From: Arabiibacter massiliensis
GTDB taxonomy: Bacteria; Actinomycetota; Coriobacteriia; Coriobacteriales; Eggerthellaceae
NCBI RefSeq assembly: GCF_900169505.1
Contig: NZ_LT827021.1
Location: forward strand, 1,240,001 to 1,304,000
Length of the DNA stretch: 64,000 bases
Direction of reading: 5' to 3'
Positions 30,188-37,900 of the stretch are shown piece by piece. The notes beneath the pieces were generated by a model. That model did not search any database, was not told the origin of the DNA, and worked only from the letters and a program-made list of their open reading frames with translations. The position numbers and the translations under genes were made by a program. Position 1 is the stretch's first letter; every line of letters starts with the position of its first letter.

Positions 30188-30399
30188 TGCAAAGTCATTG
30201 AGTTATGCACCCTCGCGCAGCGGGAAAAGCGCCCTTCCCCTTGGTTCGCGAGAGCGCGCTGCCCTAAAACCCCAGGTCGGATTTTCCGCACCGCGAGGGC
30301 GGCCGTCGGAATGGCCGCTTGGAGGGTGCATAACTCGAGCACATTGCAGTTTCGAGGCCTTTTCGCCAACGCAAGGGTGCATAACTCGAGGACTTTGCA
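30188..30399. repeat. CCCCAGGT-core element C
   Basis: Left arm 30188-30213, core CCCCAGGTCGG at 30270-30280, right arm 30323-30348, third motif copy at 30374-30399 after exactly 25 nt. The centre differs greatly from A and B while the arms are kept. It fills the 334-bp gap between the hydrolase start and the tsaC stop; no gene is present there. Confidence 0.9.
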
Positions 30400-30448
30400 T
30401 CGAGCGTGAGGGAGGAGCCGTGACAAAGGGACGGGACGGCGTCACGGC

Positions 30449-31057
30449 TCAGGCGAGCGCGTCGATATCGGCTTGGGTGACTGCGCCTTCGCGGAGGATG
30501 CGGGGGCGCTCGCCGGTGCAGTCGACGACGGTGGAGGCGAGGCCGCTCTTGTCGTCGTCGGCCCCGTCGGGAACGACGGCGGCAACGCGGGCGACGAGCG
30601 CGGGATCGAGGCCCGCGAAGGCGCCCGTGGCCGCTTGGCCCGAGATGTTCGCCGAGGTGGTGGCCAAGGGGCAGCCAGCGGCCTTGATGAGGTCGAGGGC
30701 GACCTCGTTGTCGGGCATGCGCAGCCCGATGGTGCCCGCGGCCGATCGGAACGCCTCGGGCACCTCGCCAGCGGCCTGCACGATCAAGGTGAGAGGGCCG
30801 GGCCAGTACGCGCGAGCGAGCTTGAGGGCGAGCTCGGGCACATGCGCGCCGAAGCGGTCGAGGTCGTCCACACTGCCCACGAGCCACGAGATGGGCTTGC
30901 CGCGGTCGCGCTCCTTCAGGTCGTAGAGCACGTCGGGGCCGGCCGCCGCGCGCACCGACACGCCCAGGCCGTACACGGTTTCCGTGGGGAAGATGACGGC
31001 CTCGCCGCGATCGAGCGCGGCCGCGGCCTCTCGCAGAACGCTGGAGGGTGCTGGCAT
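30449..31057 (-). CDS. tsaC: L-threonylcarbamoyladenylate synthase
   Basis: 202 residues, YrdC/Sua5 domain only. Makes threonylcarbamoyl-AMP for the t6A modification of tRNAs that read ANN codons. Motifs: IFPTETVYGLG, KERDRGKPIS, YWPGPLTLIV and LATTSANISGQ. TAGGAG precedes the ATG. It begins 44 nt after cbrT, so it may be transcribed with the transporter operon. Confidence 0.94.
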   Translation of the reverse strand: MPAPSSVLREAAAALDRGEAVIFPTETVYGLGVSVRAAAGPDVLYDLKERDRGKPISWLVGSVDDLDRFGAHVPELALKLARAYWPGPLTLIVQAAGEVPEAFRSAAGTIGLRMPDNEVALDLIKAAGCPLATTSANISGQAATGAFAGLDPALVARVAAVVPDGADDDKSGLASTVVDCTGERPRILREGAVTQADIDALA

Positions 31058-31101
31058 GGGAGGCTCCTAACCCTTGATGGTCGAGGGGCATTGTAGCACG
31101 G

Positions 31102-31797
31102 TCAGACGAGCGCGAACTTGCGCTTGATGCGCTCGAGCTTGGTGCGCCAGGGCACGTAGAGCGCGGCGAGGAACACGACCGTGGCCGCGCCGTGCACGGC
31201 ATCGAACGGCAGCGCCGCAGCATAGGCGAGCAGCGCAGCCGCCCAGCTGAACGGCTGCACGAACCCGATGACGTGCCAGCCGTTCAGCAGCAGGCCGTAG
31301 AGCATCGCCGAGCAGAATCCCCACGCGAACAGCACGGGCCTCCGGTCCAGCCAGCCGCGATCGGCCATGACGCCCGACAGGTAGCCCACGAGCCCCCAGG
31401 CGTACATCTGCCACGGCGTCCACGGCCCCTGCCCGAGGAAGAGGTTTGACACGAGCGCCGCGAGCGCGCCCACCAGGAAACCGCTGCGCCGCCCGAACAC
31501 CGCGCCCGCGAGGATGCAGACGGCGCTCACCGGCTTGAAGCTGGGGAAAGGCGCGAACAGCAAACGTCCGGCGGCGGCCAGCGCGGCGAGCACCGCCGTG
31601 GGCATGATCTGGCGCAGGGCCGGTCGCGAGGCCTCGAAGCTGGCGAAGAACACGCCGACGGCGCTGAGCGCCACGGCCACGGTGAGCAGCGCCCCCTGCC
31701 CCACCTCGAAGTACGCGCATGCCGCAAGCGCCGCCGGCACGGCGACGAGCGCCGGGACCTCGAGCGCGGCCAGGATGCGGGCGGGCCGGGCGCTCAC
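31102..31797 (-). CDS. cbrT: ECF transporter S component, probably for cobalamin
   Basis: 231 residues, GTG start that overlaps the ATPase stop (GTGA). About six hydrophobic segments are present; FPSFKPVSAVCILAGAVFG and FLVGALAALVSNLFLGQGPW are typical of the substrate-binding integral membrane subunit of energy-coupling-factor importers. In the Cbr-type cobalamin ECF systems the order S component, duplicated ATPase and T component recurs. Here a cobalamin-riboswitch-like leader and transcobalamin-like proteins head the same operon, so I assign cobalamin. The sequence of this subunit alone would not prove it. Confidence 0.8.
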   Translation of the reverse strand: MSARPARILAALEVPALVAVPAALAACAYFEVGQGALLTVAVALSAVGVFFASFEASRPALRQIMPTAVLAALAAAGRLLFAPFPSFKPVSAVCILAGAVFGRRSGFLVGALAALVSNLFLGQGPWTPWQMYAWGLVGYLSGVMADRGWLDRRPVLFAWGFCSAMLYGLLLNGWHVIGFVQPFSWAAALLAYAAALPFDAVHGAATVVFLAALYVPWRTKLERIKRKFALV

Positions 31798-32546
31798 GAG
31801 GCCCCGCCTTGCCAGAGGCGGGCGAACCCGTCCTCGACGGGCCGGTAGAACAGGTTCTCCGCGAAGAAGTCGCACGCGGTTTCGGTGCAGGCGGCCTCGC
31901 CGTCGAAGAGCATCGTCACCTCGTCGACCACGAGCGCGGCGAACGTCAGGTCGTGCGTGGCCATGAGCACCGCGGCCCCGGCGTCGGCCCGCTCGCGCAG
32001 GACGCGCGCGACCTCGACCTTCGACGGCGCGTCGAGGCCCTTCGTGGGCTCGTCGAGCAGCAGCAGCGCCGGATCGACGAGCAAAAGCTTCGCGAGCGCG
32101 AGCTTCTGCTGCTGGCCGCCGGAGAGGTCGAAGGGGTGGGCCTCCTCACGGCCCTCGAGGCCGAAGCGAGCGAGCGCGTGGGCGATCGCGGCGTCGCCGA
32201 AGCCGGCCGAGGCCTGCCACTCGCGCAGCTCGTCGAGCACCGTGTCGCATACGAAGAGCGCCTTCGGATCCTGCGGCAGGAGCGCTTGACGGTCGGCCAG
32301 GCGGTTTTGCACGCGGCCGCGCTCGGGGCGCATGAGGCCGGCGACCGCACGCAGAAGCGTCGACTTGCCGCAGCCGTTGCCGCCCACGAGCGCATGGATC
32401 GCCCCCGCGTGCACGTCGAGGTCCGTGCCGCGCAGCACCCAGTCGTCGCCGCGGCGGTAGCGTACGTGGGCGTCGCGCACGACGACGGCCGGGGCGCCTT
32501 CGGCTGCGGCCACGACTTGGTGCCGTGCGGCACGCGCCTCCACGAG
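31794..32546 (-). CDS. cbrU: ECF transporter ATPase, C-terminal half of a duplicated ATPase
   Basis: About 250 residues with no credible own start: real coding begins near VEARAARHQ right beside the adapter-like block at 32547. The ABC ATPase motifs are complete: GGNGCGKSTLL (Walker A), FDLSGGQQQKLALAK (signature), LLLLDEPTKGLD (Walker B) and MATHD. Together with 32594-33280 it would make one protein with two ATPase domains, as expected for CbrU. The frame break is probably an assembly artefact. Confidence 0.8.
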   Translation of the reverse strand, partial: LVEARAARHQVVAAAEGAPAVVVRDAHVRYRRGDDWVLRGTDLDVHAGAIHALVGGNGCGKSTLLRAVAGLMRPERGRVQNRLADRQALLPQDPKALFVCDTVLDELREWQASAGFGDAAIAHALARFGLEGREEAHPFDLSGGQQQKLALAKLLLVDPALLLLDEPTKGLDAPSKVEVARVLRERADAGAAVLMATHDLTFAALVVDEVTMLFDGEAACTETACDFFAENLFYRPVEDGFARLWQGGAS

Positions 32547-32630
32547 CTTTCTCTTATACACATTTCCTAGCCCCCCCGGGCGACCCCCCTTCCTTATGCC
32601 CTCTCCTGCTTTAAATATCCCAACTCTACC
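32547..32630. other. Nextera/P7 adapter-like sequence, likely assembly artefact
   Basis: 32547-32565 matches the Illumina Nextera mosaic end (complement form CTGTCTCTTATACACATCT) at 17 of 19 bases. The next 15 bases follow the rest of the adapter at 9 of 15. An 8-base stretch in the index position comes next, then 24 bases match the P7 tail (ATGCC...CTGCTT region) at 17 of 24, then an A-rich run. The order and spacing are those of a read-through into the adapter. It falls exactly where the duplicated ATPase gene loses frame. Confidence 0.87.
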
Positions 32631-33280
32631 TTTTCGCGCAGGCGGGCGGCGGCGGTAGCGTAGGGGGCCATGGACTCGGGGGCGTGGGTGGCCGCCACGA
32701 CGGTGATGCCGAGCTCGCGGTTCACGCGGAAGAGGGCGTGCAGGAAGCTCTTCTCGGCCACGGGATCGAGCTGGGAGGTGGGCTCGTCGAGCAGCAGCAG
32801 GCGCGGGCGCAGGGCCAGCACCGACGCCAGCGCGACCATCTGCTTCTGGCCGCCGGAGAGCTCGGCCACCTCGCGGCGAAACCACGGCTCGATGCCGAAG
32901 AAGTGCGCCGCCTCGGCCACGCGCCGGCGCATCTCGGGCCGGGGCACGCCGAGGTTCTCCAGACCGAACGCCAGCTCGTGCCACACCGAGTCGCACACGA
33001 TCTGGTTCTCGGGGCTCTGCGCCACGTACCCGACGAGCGCCGCCGCCTCCCGCGCGTCGAGGTCGCCCACGGGCCGGCCGAACACCGCTACTGCGCCCGC
33101 GCGCTCGCCCACCGGTGCGATGGCGGGCTTGAGGCAGCGCAGAAGCGTGGTCTTGCCGCTGCCCGTCGCGCCCACGAGCAGCTGGAACGCGCCCTCCTGC
33201 ACCGTCCAGTCCACCGGACCCACCACGGCCTCGCCGCCCGGATAGGCGAACGAGAACGAGTCGAACCTCACCGCCTCCAT
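32594..33280 (-). CDS. cbrU: ECF transporter ATPase, N-terminal half of a duplicated ATPase
   Basis: 228 residues as read. The first ABC ATPase domain has GATGSGKTTLL (Walker A), VAELSGGQKQMVALA (signature), LLLLDEPTSQLD (Walker B) and AATHAPE. Its last residues after LREKVE come from the adapter-like block and are not trustworthy. The gene starts 13 nt inside the end of cbrV. This half powers substrate import together with the second half at 31794-32546. Confidence 0.85.
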   Translation of the reverse strand: MEAVRFDSFSFAYPGGEAVVGPVDWTVQEGAFQLLVGATGSGKTTLLRCLKPAIAPVGERAGAVAVFGRPVGDLDAREAAALVGYVAQSPENQIVCDSVWHELAFGLENLGVPRPEMRRRVAEAAHFFGIEPWFRREVAELSGGQKQMVALASVLALRPRLLLLDEPTSQLDPVAEKSFLHALFRVNRELGITVVAATHAPESMAPYATAAARLREKVELGYLKQERA

Positions 33281-34161
33281 CGCGCACGCTCCCCCGCCTC
33301 GAGCGCCAACGGCAACGCGGCCAGCACCGCGAAGGGCAGGCAGTTCCACCAGGGGGAGAAGCCCGCGATGGCCGGGTAGAACGAGAACCGCGCGCACGCC
33401 GCCCACGCCGCGACGGCGCTCGCGAGGAAGAGCGCGCCGAGTACCGCGAGCGCGGCCGCGTCGAGCGCGCGGAACCGGAAGCGCGCATACGTGGTGCGCG
33501 CCGGCGCCGCGCCCCAGCCGCGCGCCTTCATGGCGTCGGCCGTCTCGAGCGAGTCCTCCATGCTCCAGCCCATGAGTACCGAGGTCAGCCGCAGGTTGTC
33601 GCGCAGCCGGCCCGCGCGCCCCCCGCCGCCCGACCCGCGCGCCGCCGTGCACGCGCGCTGGACGCCGGCCGCATCGGCGCCTCGGCGCAAAAACTGCGGC
33701 ACGAGCCGCGCGGCCATCGACAGCATGAGGCCGATCGTGGGCGCGACGCCGCCGAAGAGCGCCATGACCTTGTCGGCCGTGAGCACGTGCGAGGCGTTCG
33801 CCAGCGTGACCAGCATCGACGCCAGCATCACCCCCATGCAGACGCCGAAAGCGAAGCTCTCGAGGTAGAACGCCCGCACGCCGATGCGGAAGAGCTCGGT
33901 CGAGCCGGAGGCCGAGAACAGGGGGTTCGCCAGCGCGACGATGGCGACGAGCGGCAGCTGCCAGGCGAGGCCGCGCGCCGTCGCGCGCCAGCCGCGCAGC
34001 GCGACGCCCAGCGCGAGCGCCGCCGCGAGGGACACGGCCTGGTAGGCCGGCTGCAGCGCCGCCATGCCCAGCACGAGCATCGCGGCGAAGTAGGCCAGCG
34101 CGACGACCGGATGGAACAGGTCGAACACAGTGCCCTTCGCCGCTTTCGGATTCTCCGTCAC
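33268..34161 (-). CDS. cbrV: ECF transporter T (transmembrane coupling) component
   Basis: 297 residues from a GTG at 34161. Several membrane helices (VVALAYFAAMLVLGMAAL, LPLVAIVALANPLF, FAFGVCMGVMLASMLV) and the cytosolic coupling region with the EcfT signature (SMEDSLETADAMKARGWG) that docks onto the ATPases. It lies 28 nt after the DUF4430 gene and overlaps the ATPase start by 13 nt. The start could be further upstream, but that would run into the preceding gene. Confidence 0.88.
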   Translation of the reverse strand: MTENPKAAKGTVFDLFHPVVALAYFAAMLVLGMAALQPAYQAVSLAAALALGVALRGWRATARGLAWQLPLVAIVALANPLFSASGSTELFRIGVRAFYLESFAFGVCMGVMLASMLVTLANASHVLTADKVMALFGGVAPTIGLMLSMAARLVPQFLRRGADAAGVQRACTAARGSGGGGRAGRLRDNLRLTSVLMGWSMEDSLETADAMKARGWGAAPARTTYARFRFRALDAAALAVLGALFLASAVAAWAACARFSFYPAIAGFSPWWNCLPFAVLAALPLALEAGERARWRR

Positions 34162-34189
34162 CGCTTCGCCGCCTTTCCGCCCAAGCCCA

Positions 34190-34909
34190 TCACACCACGT
34201 AGAACCACTGCACGGCATCTCCGTCCTGCAGCGTGCAGGCGCTCGCGGCCACGCCTGGATCCGCTCCGTTGACGGTGTACACCCATCCGCTGCTGCCGCC
34301 ATGGTCGAACTCCGCGAGCCCCCCGATGCCGGTCACGTACACACCTAAGCCCGTCTGCGAGGCGTTCACCGACAATCCGCAGGCCATGAGGGCGTCGTAG
34401 ACCGTCGCGCCGGGCTCGAACGTGGCGGTGGTCCCGCCGGACACCGGGTCGCCCACCGCCGAAGAACTCACCTGCACGCTCACGGTGACCGTGGAGCGCT
34501 GCTCCGGCGCGGGCGATGCCGCCGGGGACGGCGCGGGCGTCTCGGGGGCCGGGGCCTCCTGCCGGGGCTCCTCGGCAACGGCGGCAGCGGGCTCGTCGGC
34601 GGGAGCGTCGTCCGGGGCTTCCTCGGATCCGTCGGCCGCCGGCTCCTCCTGGAGCGCGGCCTCGGACTCGGCGGGGGCCTCCGCCGGCGCGGCCTGGGGC
34701 GCATCGGCGGGCGCGAGCTCGACGGATGGCTGGAACAAAAACGCCGCCGACACCCCGATGGCCGCGACGCAGAGCGCCGCCGCGAGGATCGCGCCGATGC
34801 GCTGCCCCGTCGAGAGCCGACGCTTCGACGGCTCGGGTTGCGCCGCGCCGTCCTTCCGCGCCGCCGTCGTCGCCTGGCGCGCGGCCTCGTCGATCTCAGT
34901 CCCGGTCAT
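34190..34909 (-). CDS. membrane-anchored transcobalamin-like (DUF4430) protein
   Basis: 239 residues: a short cytoplasmic N-terminus, one membrane helix (IGAILAAALCVAAIGVSAAFLF, residues about 38-59), an Ala/Pro/Glu-rich spacer of about 75 residues, and a C-terminal domain of the transcobalamin C-terminal type. That domain is recognisable by FEPGATVYDALMACGL and GGSSGWVYTVNGADPG, ending in DGDAVQWFYVV. In human intrinsic factor and transcobalamin the related domain covers bound cobalamin. It overlaps the giant gene by 4 nt (ATGA) and precedes the transporter genes, so I read it as a membrane-proximal B12 acceptor. Confidence 0.82.
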   Translation of the reverse strand: MTGTEIDEAARQATTAARKDGAAQPEPSKRRLSTGQRIGAILAAALCVAAIGVSAAFLFQPSVELAPADAPQAAPAEAPAESEAALQEEPAADGSEEAPDDAPADEPAAAVAEEPRQEAPAPETPAPSPAASPAPEQRSTVTVSVQVSSSAVGDPVSGGTTATFEPGATVYDALMACGLSVNASQTGLGVYVTGIGGLAEFDHGGSSGWVYTVNGADPGVAASACTLQDGDAVQWFYVV

Positions 34910-37900
34910 GACAATCCTCCGTTTCTCCTGCGCGCGATCAGCACGTACGCGCCCACGGCCACGAGCCCGACCGCGCCGAGCGCAAGGCCCGAGGCGGCAA
35001 GCGGGTTCAGCCCGCCGCCGAGCGCCTCCGACCCTCCCGCGTCGGCGGCGCCACCGGACGCCGCGAGCGTCTTCGCGCGGCTGCCGGCCGCAGACGCTTG
35101 GGCGGCCTCAGGCGCGGCGGCCTCCTTCACAGCCTGCACCGCCTCCGCGAGCGGCGAGCGCGCGGCTGCCGGCGCGGAGCCGAACGGCGTCCGGGCAAGC
35201 GGGCGCGACGACGAGCCCGTAGCTTCCGGATCTCCGCCCTGCCCCTTCGCCGTCCACTTCGCGTAGAGCGTGAGAGGGCCTTCCACCTTCGCCTCGAAGC
35301 TCCACGGGGTCGTGCAAGCCTCGTCGGCGAACCAGCCGGCGAACGTGAAGCCGTCGCGCACGGGGTCGGCGGGGGCGATCAGCGCCGTGCCGAGCGCCAC
35401 GTACACGGGCGCCACGTACGAGCCGCCGTTCGCCTCGAACGTCACCTTCGCCCCCGCGCGGCCCTTGAGCGCGAACAGCGTGCCCGAGTCGTTGGTGTAG
35501 TAGAGGTTGCCCTGCGCGTCGGCCACGACGGACGCCGCAGTGTACTGCCGCTGCTCGCCCTCAGGTGCGAACAGCAGGTAGGCCGCCTCGTCGCCCAGGC
35601 GGTAGCCGTAGACGCCGCCCGGCAGACCGTTGCAGGTGAAGTAGGCGTAGGTGCCGTCGCCCTGCACGGAAACGAGCGGGGCGCTCTGCGCGTCGCCCCT
35701 GCCGCCACGCAAAGCGCAGTCGACGGCGAGCGTGCCCAGGTCGATGACCGAAAGCGTTCCATAGCCCTCCGCATCGGCGCCGCAGACGAACGCCTTGCCG
35801 CCCGCCACGGCCGGCGTGGAGGTGGAACGCTCGGCGAAGCGCACCGAGCCGGCCGCTCGCAGCTGGTCGCTTTCGCGCACGACCAGGTGGAGCGTGCCGT
35901 CCGTCGTGACCGCCGCGTACGCCGCCGCCCCGGCCGCGCGCCCTTGCGCGGGAACCTCCACGATGCCCGCACGGCACGGCGCGCCGAGCGCGACCGACGA
36001 CTTCGCCGCCCCGGTCGCGCCGTCCAAGAGCGTCACCGCGCCCGCCTCGTCGCCGATCACCACGTCGCCGCCGGACGCGGCCGCGCCCGCCCAGTAGTAC
36101 CCGGCGGCGGAGCCGTCCGCGGCGTCGTCCACCTTCGTCCACAGCACCCTGCCGTCGGCGAGGCTCGCGCACAGAAGCGCGCCCCGCACGCCGACGCCGC
36201 CCGCGCCCACCACGGTGAACGCGGCGAGCACGCGCCCATCGGCCACGGTCAGCGACGAAAGGGACTGGTAGCGAGCGCCGTCCGCCGTGGGAAGCGGCGC
36301 GGTCTTCCACACGCAGGTCAGGCGGTCGGCCGTGAACGCGGCCAGGCTGCCGTCGTCGAAGGGCACCACGATCACGCCGTCCGCGTAGGCGGGGCGGCAG
36401 CTGTACAGGAACGTGCCGCCCACGTTGGCCGCGGCCAGCACCTCGCCCGTGTCGGCGTCGATGCGGCGCAACTCGCCCGACGTGACCAGGTACACATCGC
36501 CGTCGACGACGAGCGGCTCCGACACGCCGGTCTTCGCATCCGCGTAGCGGTACGACCAGGCGAGCTCGGCCGACTCGGCGGGCGTCGGGCTGGACACCAC
36601 CGCGCCGCCCGGCGCGCCGCCGCCCGCGAAGCCGGGCCAGGAGGCGTCGTAGCTCGGGCGCGGGGCGTTGGGGTCGGGGACCGCGGCATCGGGGTCGGGC
36701 AGCTTCGGATCGGCCGTGTAGCACCAGGTGACGGAGTCGCCCGGCTGGAGCGTGTAGGCGTCGGCGCCGTCGAGCGACCACTCCCCGTTCACGAACATCT
36801 GCCAGTAGGCGCCCGTCGTGGGATCGAAGGCGAGCGTGAGCGCGTCGTCGTAAGGCGAGGTCATGTCGCTGAGGTACCAGAAATCCCCCCGGACGACGGT
36901 TCCCTCAAGCCCCGTCTTCGCGAGCATCTGCTCCGTGAGGTCGGCCGCCGTGGCGCCCTCCACCATAGTATAGGATGCCGGCGCGGCCCACCGTTGCGCG
37001 TTGCCGTTCGCGTCGAGGCCGATGACCTCGCAGGAGGCCGCCACCTGACCGGGCAGCGTGCCGTCGGAGCCGTAGCACCACGTGACGACGTCGCCGGCCG
37101 CGAGCACGCAGCCGCCGGCGCCCACGTTAGCCAGCTCGCCGTTCACGAACAGCTGCCAGAACGACCATACGCCCGGGGACGTCTCGACGCTTCCCAGCTG
37201 CTCGCCGGTGTACGGCGAGGCGATGGAGGTCAGGTACCAGCCGTACGCGCCCGTGCCCGTCTGGGCGGTGAGGCCCGCCTGTTCGAACAGCGCCTCGGAG
37301 AGGTCGGCGGCCGTGGCGCCCTCGTCCAGGGCGAACGCCGTCGCGGAGGCCCACGTCTGCGCCGCGCCGTCGGCGTCCGTGCCGATGACCTCGCACGTCA
37401 CCGACAGCTTGTCGGCAGGCGCAGGATCCTGCCACGAGCCGTAGCGCCAGATGACGCGGTCGCCCGGCTGGAGCGCGTAGTCGCCCGCGCCCTTGCCGAG
37501 GTCTTGGCCGTTCACGTAGAACATCCAGCCCAAGCCTTGGAGCGTGCCCCAGCGAAGCGTCAGCCCGGCATCGAACGGCGAGGTGATGGCGTTGAGCGAC
37601 CACCCCCACGCGCCGACGCCGAAGTCGGCGGCCATGCCCGTCTTCGCGAACAGCGCCTCGGCGAGGTCGGCCACGGTGGCGCCGACGTCCAGCGTGTACG
37701 GCTCGGCAGCCGCCCAGGTCTGCGCCGCGCCGTCCTTGTCGACACCGATCACCGAGCAGGTGGCCGTGACGAAGGGGTCCTCCTGCCCGCTTTCGCCCCT
37801 GACGGCGAACTCGGCGGACACGTCGCGCCCGGCGAGCTTCTGGAAGGCGGCGTTGTCCGGATAGCGCTCGGCGTAGCGGGCGTACTTCTCGCTGGCCAGG

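Noticed and set aside
32547..32630. A real Tn5-type transposon end inserted into the ATPase gene
   Set aside because: No transposase or second end is present, and the following bases continue along the Illumina P7 adapter rather than into a transposon.
31794..33488. One continuous minus-strand frame as a single ATPase
   Set aside because: Its first half is out of frame with the ABC motifs, which lie in another frame (32594-33280); only the second half is real in this frame.
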